Notes: generated by a model from the letters alone, not told the origin. 64,000 bases of DNA from CBETVX01 sp965539935 (GCA_965539935.1 CBETVX010000003.1:24385-88384), one strand, 5' to 3'; shown: positions 50,827 through 59,499, counted from the first letter of the stretch. Made by a program: numbers and translations.

Positions 50827-52083
50827 TTGATAAATCCGAATGAGGATGAAAGAGAGGAAAAAAGACTTTTAAAACGGAGAATAAAAATTAATATTTTTGA
50901 TACTCTAACAAAGGTAATTCCAGTTAAGTCCCCCTGGGGAATTTTGACTGGAATTAGACCTGTTAAGATAGTACACGAATTATTAGATAAAGGTGAAAAT
51001 ATAGAAGAAATTAGGATTAATCTTAAAGAAAATTACAGAATAGCAGATAAAAAAATAGATTTATTAATTAATGTTGCCCTAAGAGAAAGAAAATATATTC
51101 AGGACTTAAATGGAGATCTAGTTAGCATTTATATAGGAATTCCTTTTTGTCCTACTAGATGTGTCTATTGTTCATTTCCTTCTAATCCTGTAGATAATTT
51201 GAATAATAAAGTAGAAAAATATTTAGATGCCCTTTTGATAGAGATAATTGAAACAGGTAAAATATTGAGGGAGTTAAATAAAAAAATTGAAACTATTTAT
51301 ATAGGTGGGGGTACTCCCACCACTTTAACTTCTAAGCAGCTAGATAAATTAATTTATGCTGTATTAAGTAATTTTGATATTTCAACACTTAAAGAGTTTA
51401 CCGTAGAGGCAGGCAGGCCAGATACTATAACTAAGGAAAAGCTTGAAGTAATGAAGAAACATGGTGTTGACAGGATTAGTATAAATCCACAGACAATGAA
51501 TGACCATACTTTAAAAATTATAGGAAGAAATCATACTGTAGAGGATATAAAAAAGGCCTACTATGAAGCTAGAAATATTGGATTTAAAACAATTAATATG
51601 GATATTATTGTAGGACTACCTAATGAAGGACTTAATGAGATTAAAGACACCATGGATAAAATAATAGAACTTAATCCTGAAAATTTAACTGTTCATACAT
51701 TGGCAGTAAAAAGAAGTTCTAAACTTAAGGAAAATATCGATGAATATTCTTTAACACAGTATGATTTGGCCAATAAAATGCTTGAACTTACTCAAAGATA
51801 TGCTTATAAAATTGGGCTTACTCCCTATTATATGTATAGACAAAAACATATGGTTGGAAATCTAGAGAACATTGGTTATTCAAAAGAAGGACATGAAAAC
51901 ATATACAATATACAAATTATGGAAGAAAGACAATCTATAATAGCTTTAGGAGCAGGTGCCATATCAAAAATAGTCTATTTAAATGAAAATAGATTAGAGA
52001 GGGTACCTAATGTAAAAAATGTAGATGAGTATATAAATAGGGTATATGAAATGGTAGACAGAAAAAAGAAGGAATTATTATAG
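50827..52083 (+). CDS. hemZ: HemZ, coproporphyrinogen III oxidase-like radical SAM protein (main portion)
   Basis: A 418-residue frame from a possible TTG at 50827. SPWGILTGIRPVKIVHEL (about 36-53) is HemZ-specific, CPTRCVYC (about 108-115) binds the SAM cluster, and YIGGGTPTTL (about 156-165) is the conserved Gly-rich turn of HemN-type enzymes. It is in the same frame as the piece at 50608-50820 and no ribosome site precedes 50827, so it would normally be translated as the rest of that gene (full length about 489). Family enzymes act on coproporphyrinogen or serve heme traffic. Efficient expression is doubtful given the stop. Confidence 0.8.
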   Translation: MINPNEDEREEKRLLKRRIKINIFDTLTKVIPVKSPWGILTGIRPVKIVHELLDKGENIEEIRINLKENYRIADKKIDLLINVALRERKYIQDLNGDLVSIYIGIPFCPTRCVYCSFPSNPVDNLNNKVEKYLDALLIEIIETGKILRELNKKIETIYIGGGTPTTLTSKQLDKLIYAVLSNFDISTLKEFTVEAGRPDTITKEKLEVMKKHGVDRISINPQTMNDHTLKIIGRNHTVEDIKKAYYEARNIGFKTINMDIIVGLPNEGLNEIKDTMDKIIELNPENLTVHTLAVKRSSKLKENIDEYSLTQYDLANKMLELTQRYAYKIGLTPYYMYRQKHMVGNLENIGYSKEGHENIYNIQIMEERQSIIALGAGAISKIVYLNENRLERVPNVKNVDEYINRVYEMVDRKKKELL

Positions 52084-52130
52084 TTAATACTTTAAAAAGA
52101 GGTTTTAATTATATGGATTCTATAACAAGT

Positions 52131-52160
52131 GTTAGGGTTTTTAATACCCTAACTTTTTTT
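52131..52160 (+). terminator. Rho-independent terminator after hemZ
   Basis: GTTAGGG (52131-52137) pairs perfectly with CCCTAAC (52147-52153), followed by seven T residues. Confidence 0.85.
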
Positions 52161-52293
52161 ATGGAATTTTCTAGAGGAAAGATTATGGGTTTAGGGAAAT
52201 GGTAATTAGAGTAATTAATTGCTTTATAACCTATTGATAAATAGGAATAAGGATTAGGAATGTTAGAAATAATAAAATAAAGCATGTATTTTC

Positions 52294-52323
52294 TTGACAT
52301 TATAGGCAATATTAGATTATAAT
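52294..52323 (+). promoter_or_regulatory. Promoter of the hisS-aspS operon
   Basis: Consensus TTGACA (52294-52299), an 18-base spacer and consensus TATAAT (52318-52323). Transcription would start near 52330, giving a leader of about 350 bases that contains the T-box. Confidence 0.7.
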
Positions 52324-52369
52324 TAATGCAAAACTTTATAATAAACATGCAAGGATAAGGAGAAGTAGT

Positions 52370-52569
52370 TATAATAAAGTTTAAAGCGAGTTAGGGATGG
52401 TGAAAGCCTAATATCATTTATTATAATGAAGACACCTTTGAGCATATCATCTGAAAATAAGTAGGATGGTACGTATTTAGGCGTTAACTAATTAAGTGGG
52501 ATTTTCCAACTAGGGTGGCACCGCGGGAATTATACCTCTCGTCCCTGATAAGGGACGATGAGGTTTTTT
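52370..52569 (+). ncRNA. T-box riboswitch controlling hisS-aspS
   Basis: The invariant T-box AGGGTGGCACCGCGG lies at 52512-52526. It is followed by a terminator stem (CCTCTCGTCCCT, 52535-52546, with AGGGACGATGAGG, 52551-52563) and six T residues. Upstream is Stem I, with the distal-loop segment GATGGTGAAAGCC (52396-52408) and the specifier region GAAGACACCTTTGAG (52428-52442). In the usual register, just before ACCTTTGAG, the specifier is GAC (52431-52433, Asp). CAC (His) overlaps it at 52433-52435. Uncharged tRNA pairing at both ends would stabilise the antiterminator and switch on the synthetases. Confidence 0.93.
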
Positions 52570-52677
52570 GTATTTGTTTTAAACATAATAATTTGGGTGT
52601 TTAATATTTTATAAATTTGTTTATAAATTGAGATTACTAATTATTGATCTAAAATATAAATAATAGGAGGTTTGAAA

Positions 52678-53940
52678 ATGTTAACTAAAGCTCCCAGGGG
52701 AACAAATGATGTATTACCTGCAGATGCTTATAAATGGGACTATGTTGAAACTGTGTTCAAAGATATTTGTAAAGATTTTGGATACAGGGAAATAAGGACA
52801 CCGGTATTTGAACATACAGATTTATTTAAAAGAGGTGTAGGTGAAACTACTGATATAGTTCAAAAAGAAATGTATACTTTTGAGGATAATGGAGGAAGGA
52901 GCATTACATTAAAGCCTGAAGGGACTGCACCTGTGGTAAGGTCCTTTATTGAAAACAAGCTATATGCAGACACGCAGCCAACTAAAATATTTTACATAAC
53001 ACCATGTTTTAGATATGAAAGACCTCAAGCAGGAAGACTTAGAGCCTTTCATCAATTTGGAGTGGAGGTTTTTGGAGCTGAGAATGCCTCAGTAGATGCT
53101 GAAGTTATTTCAATAGCTATGAGTTTTTTTAAGAGACTTGGTTTAGAAAATCTTGAACTTAGAATAAACAGTATTGGTTGCCCTAAATGCAGAAAAGAAT
53201 ATAATAGAATACTAAAGGAATATTTAGGGAAAAAACTAGACAAGTTATGTAAGACTTGTAATGATAGGTTTGAAAGAAATCCTATGAGAATAATTGACTG
53301 TAAAAAAGAAGAATGTAAAAGTCAATTAACTGATATTCCTCTTATTATTGATTATATATGTGATGAATGTAGAGAACACTTTGATAAACTAAAACAATAT
53401 TTAAGTATAATGGGATTAGATTATAAAGTAGACCCTACAATTGTTAGAGGTTTAGATTATTATAATAGAACTGCCTTTGAAATAATATCAAAGGATATTG
53501 GTGCCCAAAGTACAGTTTGTGGTGGTGGAAGATATGATGGACTTATTGAAGAAGTAGGAGGTCCTTCTACGCCGGGGGTTGGATTTGGATTAGGTATTGA
53601 GAGATTACTTTTGACCCTTGAAAAGAATAACATAGAAATACCACTTCCTAAGGGTATAGATGTATTCATAGTAACAATGGGAGATAAAGCTTATAATAAA
53701 GCCTTAGAGATTTCCTATAAACTCAGAAATAATTCTATTTCAGTGGATTTAGACCACTTAAACAGAAGTTTAAAGGCACAATTCAAGTATGCAAATAAAA
53801 TCGGAGCCGACTATACTATAGTAATTGGCGATAACGAATTAGAAAATAATGTGGTAGCTTTGAAAAATATGAAAACAGGAGAACAAGTGGAAATAGAACT
53901 AAATAAAATAGTAGATGAAATTATAGAAAAATTATCGTAA
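52678..53940 (+). CDS. hisS: Histidine-tRNA ligase
   Basis: A 420-residue class II synthetase that charges tRNA-His. TKAPRGTNDVLP at the start, RYERPQAGRLRAFHQFGVE (about 112-130, motif 2), the His-binding RGLDYYNRTAFE (about 257-268), and GGGRYDGLIEEVGG (about 281-294) are all typical; a C-terminal anticodon domain follows. ATG at 52678 follows AGGAGG. A CxxC-rich insert (CPKCRKEY, CKTCNDRF, CDECRE, about 168-240) may bind Zn, seen in some clostridial HisRS. First gene of the T-box operon. Confidence 0.95.
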   Translation: MLTKAPRGTNDVLPADAYKWDYVETVFKDICKDFGYREIRTPVFEHTDLFKRGVGETTDIVQKEMYTFEDNGGRSITLKPEGTAPVVRSFIENKLYADTQPTKIFYITPCFRYERPQAGRLRAFHQFGVEVFGAENASVDAEVISIAMSFFKRLGLENLELRINSIGCPKCRKEYNRILKEYLGKKLDKLCKTCNDRFERNPMRIIDCKKEECKSQLTDIPLIIDYICDECREHFDKLKQYLSIMGLDYKVDPTIVRGLDYYNRTAFEIISKDIGAQSTVCGGGRYDGLIEEVGGPSTPGVGFGLGIERLLLTLEKNNIEIPLPKGIDVFIVTMGDKAYNKALEISYKLRNNSISVDLDHLNRSLKAQFKYANKIGADYTIVIGDNELENNVVALKNMKTGEQVEIELNKIVDEIIEKLS

Positions 53941-53952
53941 GGAGGAACAAAC

Positions 53953-55737
53953 ATGGCAGAGTTACTTAAGGGTATGAAAAGAACTCATATGTGTGGAAAT
54001 TTAAGTGCTGAGAACATTGGTGAAAATGTAACCCTGATGGGATGGGTTCAAAAGAGAAGAGATTTAGGTGGGCTAATTTTCGTAGATTTAAGGGATAGAG
54101 AAGGCTTAGTACAGATAGTATTTGACAAGGATGTGTCTGAAGAAGCCTTTGAAAAGGCCAATAAACTAAGAGGAGAATATGTTATAGCCATAACAGGTGA
54201 AGTAAAAAAGAGAGAATCGATAAATGAAAATCTTAAGACTGGATATATAGAAGTATTTGTTAAAGAACTTAAGATTTTAGCTGAATCTGAAATTCCACCT
54301 ATACATATAAATGATGAAGATGATGCCAGTGAAAGACTTAGATTAAAATATAGATATTTAGACCTTAGAAAACCCAAAATGCAAAAAAATCTTATTTTTA
54401 GACATAAAGTATCTAAGATTGTAAGAGATTTCTTAAGTGAAAATGGTTTTATTGAAATTGAAACACCTATGCTTACTAAGCCAACGCCTGAGGGAGCTAG
54501 GGATTACCTTGTTCCTAGCAGGGTAAATCCAGGAACTTTTTATGCCCTTCCCCAATCGCCACAAATATTCAAACAATTAACCATGGTTTCAGGCCTTGAT
54601 AGATACTATCAAATCGTAAAGTGTTTTAGAGATGAAGATTTAAGGGCCGATAGACAACCTGAATTTACTCAAATAGATATTGAGATGTCCTTTGTTGATG
54701 TTGAAGATGTTTTAACTATCAACGAAAAACTTGTATCTAAGATTTTTAGAGATACTTTAGGTGTAAATATTGATACACCTCTACCTAGACTAACTTATAA
54801 GGAAGCTATGGAGAGATACGGTTCCGATAAGCCAGATATTAGATTTGGGTTTGAGTTAGTTGGATGTAATGATATATTAGAAAATAGTGATTTTAAAGTT
54901 TTTAGTGGAACTATAAAAAATGGTGGAGCTGTAAGAGGTATAAATGTAAATGGATATGCCGATAAATTTAGCAGAAAGGATATATCTAAACTTGAAGATT
55001 TCGCTAAGACATATGGTGCAAAGGGACTGGCTTGGATTAAAGTAAATGAAGAAGGAGTTAGTTCACCAATAGCTAAATTCCTTAGTGAAGAGGAATTAAA
55101 TGCTATACTAGAAAGATTTGATGCAAAGGCTGGGGATTTACTATTATTTGTGGCTGACAAACCAAAGGTAGTATTTGACGCATTAGGACATCTAAGGGTG
55201 GAAGTAGCCAAACGTTTAAATATTTTAGACAAAAATGAGTTTAAGCTTCTTTGGGTTACTGAGTTCCCATTACTTGAATACGATGAAGAAGAAAATAGAT
55301 ATGTAGCAGTTCATCATCCATTTACATCTCCAATGGATGAAGATATTGAGTTTTTAGAAACTAGTCCAGAAAAAGTTCGTGCTAAGGCCTATGATTTGGT
55401 GTTAAATGGTATTGAATTAGGAGGCGGAAGTATTAGAATCCACAGTAGCAACCTTCAAGAGAAAATGTTTAAAGCTTTAGGCTTTAGTGAAGATGAGGCT
55501 AATAATAAATTTGGATTCCTATTAGAAGCTTTTAAATATGGAACACCACCCCATGGCGGTATAGCCTATGGATTAGACAGACTTGTAATGCTACTAACTG
55601 GAAACGAAACAATTAGAGAAGTTATTGCTTTCCCTAAAACTCAAGATGCTAAGTCTTTAATGACTGAAGCGCCTGCACAGGCAGACCCAAGGCAGTTAGA
55701 AGAACTTCATATAAAAATAGTTGATAAAGAAAAATAA
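53953..55737 (+). CDS. aspS: Aspartate-tRNA ligase
   Basis: A 594-residue bacterial-type class II synthetase. Order: N-terminal OB anticodon domain (about 1-110), catalytic core with RYRYLDLR (about 133-140), FIEIETPMLTKPTPEGARD (about 170-188) and FRDEDLRADRQPEFTQID (about 218-235), a bacterial GAD insert (about 295-420), and C-terminal GIAYGLDRLVMLL (about 535-547). AGGAGG before ATG, 12 bases after hisS. Confidence 0.95.
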   Translation: MAELLKGMKRTHMCGNLSAENIGENVTLMGWVQKRRDLGGLIFVDLRDREGLVQIVFDKDVSEEAFEKANKLRGEYVIAITGEVKKRESINENLKTGYIEVFVKELKILAESEIPPIHINDEDDASERLRLKYRYLDLRKPKMQKNLIFRHKVSKIVRDFLSENGFIEIETPMLTKPTPEGARDYLVPSRVNPGTFYALPQSPQIFKQLTMVSGLDRYYQIVKCFRDEDLRADRQPEFTQIDIEMSFVDVEDVLTINEKLVSKIFRDTLGVNIDTPLPRLTYKEAMERYGSDKPDIRFGFELVGCNDILENSDFKVFSGTIKNGGAVRGINVNGYADKFSRKDISKLEDFAKTYGAKGLAWIKVNEEGVSSPIAKFLSEEELNAILERFDAKAGDLLLFVADKPKVVFDALGHLRVEVAKRLNILDKNEFKLLWVTEFPLLEYDEEENRYVAVHHPFTSPMDEDIEFLETSPEKVRAKAYDLVLNGIELGGGSIRIHSSNLQEKMFKALGFSEDEANNKFGFLLEAFKYGTPPHGGIAYGLDRLVMLLTGNETIREVIAFPKTQDAKSLMTEAPAQADPRQLEELHIKIVDKEK

Positions 55738-55747
55738 TATTTTTTCA

Positions 55748-55776
55748 ATAACCCTCACTTCTATGGTGAGGGTTAT
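55748..55776 (+). terminator. Hairpin after aspS
   Basis: ATAACCCTCAC (55748-55758) pairs perfectly with GTGAGGGTTAT (55766-55776). No T-tract follows on the plus strand; its role is likely termination of the operon. Confidence 0.6.
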
Positions 55777-55795
55777 AGTATAATTAAATTATAAA

Positions 55796-55844
55796 TTGAC
55801 AATATAAATAATATACAATATAATTTGATACTATACAGGGGTAT
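55796..55844 (+). promoter_or_regulatory. Consensus promoter and likely operator of the CsoR-type gene
   Basis: TTGACA (55796-55801), 17 bases, TATAAT (55819-55824): both hexamers match consensus exactly. Just downstream, ATACTATACAGGGGTAT (55828-55844) is an imperfect dyad containing a GGGGTAT half-site of the kind bound by CsoR-family repressors, positioned over the transcription start. This suggests autorepression. Confidence 0.65.
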
Positions 55845-55857
55845 GTGAGGTGATTTA

Positions 55858-56127
55858 ATGGAATCATATTCAAAGGATAAAGAAGCGGTGTTAAAAAGAC
55901 TGAAAAGAATAGAAGGACAAGTTAAGGGTATATATAAGATGGTAGATGAAGATAGATATTGCAATGATATACTAATTCAAATAGCTGCTGTTAGATCTGC
56001 TATCAACAAGGTTGGAGGAATCGTGCTAGAAAACCATCTTAAAGGTTGTGTTAAAGAAGCTATTGACAATAATCAAAATGATGTTATTGATGAATTAATG
56101 GATACAATGTTAAAGTTTATTAAGTAA
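55858..56127 (+). CDS. CsoR/FrmR-family metal-sensing repressor
   Basis: An 89-residue all-helical DUF156 protein. KRLKRIEGQVKGIYKMV (about 13-29) is the family start of the DNA-contacting face. Cys36 (RYCND), His61 and Cys65 (NHLKGCV) match the Cys-His-Cys Cu(I) site of CsoR. It should leave its operator on Cu(I) binding. No copper exporter is adjacent, so its targets lie elsewhere or it may only regulate itself and the following genes. GAGGTG before ATG. Confidence 0.88.
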   Translation: MESYSKDKEAVLKRLKRIEGQVKGIYKMVDEDRYCNDILIQIAAVRSAINKVGGIVLENHLKGCVKEAIDNNQNDVIDELMDTMLKFIK

Positions 56128-56164
56128 TAAATCAAATATATAATTTTAATAAAAGGTGATAAAT

Positions 56165-56590
56165 ATGAAAAGAGAAGGTAGGGTTATTAAATTAGATAAA
56201 AACAAAGCAACAGTTCAGCTAATGAAACATGCTGCATGTGGAGACTGTGGTGCTTGTCATTTAGGTGAAGAGAATATGAATATAACAATAGAGGCCATAA
56301 ATGATATTGGTGCTGATTTAGATGATAGAGTAGAAGTTATAATGGAAACACCTAATGTATTGATGGCAGCTTTTATAGGTTATGGTATACCTCTGATATC
56401 ATTATTAATAGGTATATTAGGAGGAAATAAATTACTAGAAGTAATGAATATAAGTGGAAATACTGAAGTGTATTCATTGGTCATTGGTTTATTATTATTA
56501 TTTACCACCTATTTCATAATCAAAAGTAATGAACATAATTTTAAAAATAGTGGTAAATATATTTCTAAAATTATAAAGGTCATTAATTAA
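56165..56590 (+). CDS. RseC/MucC-like (SoxR-reducing system) membrane protein
   Basis: A 141-residue protein. The N-terminal half holds CGDCGACHLG (about 25-34), four residues of a Cys cluster typical of RseC, followed by beta-rich sequence and two hydrophobic helices (about 66-86 and 98-118). In other bacteria RseC is linked to Rnf-type electron transport and to reducing SoxR. AAGGTGAT precedes ATG 56165. Its partner complex is not visible in this window. Confidence 0.75.
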   Translation: MKREGRVIKLDKNKATVQLMKHAACGDCGACHLGEENMNITIEAINDIGADLDDRVEVIMETPNVLMAAFIGYGIPLISLLIGILGGNKLLEVMNISGNTEVYSLVIGLLLLFTTYFIIKSNEHNFKNSGKYISKIIKVIN

Positions 56591-56614
56591 TCTACCGGGG
56601 GAGGGAAATATATT

Positions 56615-57844
56615 ATGAGATTTGAGAACTTAGAAAAAGTTGATGTTAGTATGTATAACATCATAAAAAAGGAACTTGGAAGACAAAGAAATGGTATAGA
56701 ACTTATAGCATCAGAGAATTTTGTAAGTAAAGCTGTGTTAGAAACTATGGGAAGCGTACTTACAAATAAATATGCAGAAGGGTATCCAGATAAAAGGTAT
56801 TATGGAGGATGTCATTTTGTTGATGAAGCAGAAGATTTAGCTATTGAGAGATTAAAGAAGCTCTTTAATGCAGAACATGGAAATGTACAGCCTCACTCAG
56901 GAGCTAATGCCAACTTAGCTGTTTATTTTGCCCTATTAAACCCTGGGGATACAGTTTTAGGTATGAACCTTTCCCATGGAGGACATCTTACCCATGGTAG
57001 TCCAGTGAATTTTTCCGGAAAGCTTTATAATTTCGTAAGTTATGGAGTGAATAAAGAAGCTGAAATATTAGACTATGATGAAATAGAAAGATTGGCTTTA
57101 GAACATAAACCTAAGCTAATAGTTACAGGGGCCAGTGCATATCCAAGAATAATAGATTTTAAAAAGTTTAGAGAAATTGCTGATAAAGTAGGAGCATATC
57201 TAATGGTTGATATGGCTCATATTGCAGGTCTTGTAGCTGCTGGTCTTCATCCAAATCCATGTGAAGATGCAGATGTTGTAACTACAACTACCCATAAGAC
57301 TTTAAGGGGACCTAGGGGTGGAGCAATTCTATGTAAAAAGGAACTGGCAAAGAAAATAGATAAAGCAATCTTCCCGGGCACACAAGGTGGACCATTAATG
57401 CATATTATAGCTGCCAAAGCAGTTAGCTTTAAAGAGGCATTAAGTGATGAATTTATAGAGTATCAAAATAAAATAGTAAAAAATTCAAAAAGATTAGCTA
57501 AAGAGCTTCAAAATAGAGGGTTTAAACTGGTGTCAAATGGTACTGATAACCATCTTATGCTAGTTGACTTAAGAAATAAAAACATTACTGGTAAAGAAGC
57601 AGAAGAAAAATTAGATAGAATCGGAATTACAGTAAATAAAAATACCATCCCCTTTGATCCACAAAGTCCTTTTGTAACAAGTGGAATTAGAATAGGGACT
57701 CCTGCAGTAACAACTAGAGGTATGGGAGAAGAAGAAATGGAAGAAATTGCAGAAATTATTTCTAAAGTAATTGATGATAAAGAAAATGAGGCCACATTAA
57801 AAGAAAAAGTTATGGAGTTATGTAATAAATTTCCACTTTATTAA
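56615..57844 (+). CDS. glyA: Serine hydroxymethyltransferase
   Basis: A 409-residue PLP enzyme converting serine and tetrahydrofolate to glycine and methylene-THF. IELIASENFVS (about 28-38), EGYPDKRYYGGC (about 55-66), MVDMAHIAGLVAAGLHPNPC (about 197-216) and the PLP lysine in TTTTHKTLRGPRGG (about 222-235) are complete. GGGGGAGGG before ATG. It ends at a strong hairpin. Confidence 0.95.
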   Translation: MRFENLEKVDVSMYNIIKKELGRQRNGIELIASENFVSKAVLETMGSVLTNKYAEGYPDKRYYGGCHFVDEAEDLAIERLKKLFNAEHGNVQPHSGANANLAVYFALLNPGDTVLGMNLSHGGHLTHGSPVNFSGKLYNFVSYGVNKEAEILDYDEIERLALEHKPKLIVTGASAYPRIIDFKKFREIADKVGAYLMVDMAHIAGLVAAGLHPNPCEDADVVTTTTHKTLRGPRGGAILCKKELAKKIDKAIFPGTQGGPLMHIIAAKAVSFKEALSDEFIEYQNKIVKNSKRLAKELQNRGFKLVSNGTDNHLMLVDLRNKNITGKEAEEKLDRIGITVNKNTIPFDPQSPFVTSGIRIGTPAVTTRGMGEEEMEEIAEIISKVIDDKENEATLKEKVMELCNKFPLY

Positions 57845-57880
57845 GAACGGTTTTATACCGTTCTCTATTTATATTTTTTA
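57844..57880 (+). terminator. Rho-independent terminator after glyA
   Basis: AGAACGG (57844-57850) pairs with CCGTTCT (57858-57864) around TTTTATA, followed by a T-rich CTATTTATATTTTTT. Confidence 0.75.
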
Positions 57881-57906
57881 TGTATAAATAAACGGAGGAG
57901 CTTTTG

Positions 57907-59316
57907 ATGAATAAAGAGGATATTATTAGCATTGCTATGCAAAAAATTTTGCATTATATGGATGAAGGTATACATATAATAGACGGTGATGGAATAACTA
58001 TTTTATATAATGAGGCTATGGAAGAAATTGAAGGATTAGAAGCAAAACAAGTTATGGGAAAACATATATTAGATGTATTTCCAAGTTTGACAAGGGAAAC
58101 AAGTACATTGTTAAAAGCACTTTATACTGGTGAAATCGTTAAAAAATATAGACAAAGCTATCTAAATCTAAAAGGTAAAAAGATATCGTCTATTAATACA
58201 ACTATCCCAATAATTAAAGATCATAAAACAATAGGGGCTGTAGAAATAGCAATGAATGTTACAAATGTAAGCCACCTTTCTGAACAAATAATTAAATTAC
58301 AAGAAAAGCTATCTAAACCTTTAAAAGAGCAGGAAGTAAGTAAAAAACGATATACCTTTGACAATATAATTGGTAATAATAAGAGTTTATTAAAAGCTAT
58401 TTATTATGCTAAAAGGGCATCCAAAACCCCTTCAAGTGTTTTGATATATGGAGAAACGGGGACAGGAAAAGAATTATTTGCACAGAGTATTCATTATGAA
58501 AGTGAAAGAAAAAATAATCAATTTATTGCACAGAACTGTGCGGCTCTGCCAGAGTCATTATTAGAAGGTATTTTATTTGGAACAAGCAAAGGGAGTTTTA
58601 CTGGGGCTATCGATAGGCCTGGACTTTTTGAACAGGCCAATGGAGGAACTCTATTTTTAGATGAGTTAAATTCCATGGGTTTACCCCTTCAAGCTAAACT
58701 TTTAAGGGTACTTCAAGAAGGGTATATCAGAAGGGTAGGAGGTCTAAAAGATATTCATATAGATGTAAAAATAATTGCTGCTACCAATGAAGATCCTTTA
58801 GAAGCTATTAAAAGGGGAGATTTAAGAAAAGATTTATATTATAGAATAAATGTAATAAATATTAGAATTCCTCCCTTAAGGGAGAGAAAAGAAGATATTA
58901 AACTTCTAGTAGACCACTTTATTAAATACTATAACAAATTATTAAAAAAGGATATATGGATGATTTCAGAGGAATTAATTGAAGCCTTTATGAATTATAC
59001 CTGGCCAGGGAATGTTAGGGAACTTCAAAACTATATTGAATCAGCTATGAATATAATAGATGAAGACCATGTCATAAAAAGAGAACACCTTCCTTCTCAT
59101 TTTGAAACAGCATTATTGGATTCTTTTAATATGGATAGGGATATAGATTTTGAAAAAATTGAAAAACTAGATAAATACTTAGAGGGTATAGAAAAAAGAA
59201 TAATTGCAAAATGCTTAAGTAAAAATAGAAATAATATAACTAAAACCTCTCGGGAACTTGGGGTTTCTAGACAAAGATTACAATATAAAATAAAAAAATA
59301 TGGGATTGAAAAATAA
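57907..59316 (+). CDS. PAS-domain sigma-54-dependent transcriptional activator
   Basis: A 469-residue enhancer-binding protein. N-terminal PAS domain (about 14-120, DEGIHIIDGDGITILYNEAM), AAA+ domain with Walker A GETGTGKE (about 183-190), the sigma-54 contact loop GSFTGA (about 233-238, Ser replacing the usual Ala of GAFTGA), Walker B GGTLFLDEL (about 251-259), and a C-terminal Fis-type HTH (TSRELGVSRQRLQYKIKKYG). ATG at 57907 follows GGAGGAG. It lies directly upstream of a -24/-12 promoter and the ornithine operon, so it probably activates that operon, with the PAS domain sensing ornithine or a metabolite (inference). Similar to RocR-type regulators. Confidence 0.9.
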   Translation: MNKEDIISIAMQKILHYMDEGIHIIDGDGITILYNEAMEEIEGLEAKQVMGKHILDVFPSLTRETSTLLKALYTGEIVKKYRQSYLNLKGKKISSINTTIPIIKDHKTIGAVEIAMNVTNVSHLSEQIIKLQEKLSKPLKEQEVSKKRYTFDNIIGNNKSLLKAIYYAKRASKTPSSVLIYGETGTGKELFAQSIHYESERKNNQFIAQNCAALPESLLEGILFGTSKGSFTGAIDRPGLFEQANGGTLFLDELNSMGLPLQAKLLRVLQEGYIRRVGGLKDIHIDVKIIAATNEDPLEAIKRGDLRKDLYYRINVINIRIPPLRERKEDIKLLVDHFIKYYNKLLKKDIWMISEELIEAFMNYTWPGNVRELQNYIESAMNIIDEDHVIKREHLPSHFETALLDSFNMDRDIDFEKIEKLDKYLEGIEKRIIAKCLSKNRNNITKTSRELGVSRQRLQYKIKKYGIEK

Positions 59317-59365
59317 TGCAAAATATTTTGCTGTTAGAGGCAAAATATTTTGCATTATTTTTTTG
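59312..59365 (+). terminator. Long perfect hairpin made of two palindromes; terminator and possible enhancer site
   Basis: GCAAAATATTTTGC, itself palindromic, occurs at 59318-59331 and 59340-59353, exactly 22 bases apart. The flanks extend the pairing to 20 bases (59312-59331 with 59340-59359), followed by a T-run, making a strong terminator for the activator gene. The spacing of two dyads by two helical turns also fits a tandem binding site for the sigma-54 activator about 130-160 bases upstream of the -12 element. Confidence 0.65.
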
Positions 59366-59483
59366 GACTGTAGAATATTTCAAATATATTTAGAAAATTA
59401 TAAATAAATATTCAATAATCTAATGATTTATTTTATTTTTATTAATAATTATAAACCTTAGAAAAATTCAAATAATATTTAAT

Positions 59484-59499
59484 TGGTATAAAAATTGCA
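59484..59499 (+). promoter_or_regulatory. Sigma-54 (-24/-12) promoter of the ornithine operon
   Basis: TGGTAT at 59484-59489, five bases, TTGCA at 59495-59499 match the TGGCAC-N5-TTGCA consensus at the invariant GG and GC positions with exact spacing. It lies 39 bases before the ord ATG and immediately follows a gene for a sigma-54 activator. Confidence 0.75.

Noticed and set aside
52109..52348. 79-codon minus-strand frame between hemZ and the T-box
   Set aside because: Spans a terminator and the hisS promoter and has no ribosome site; the region is regulatory.
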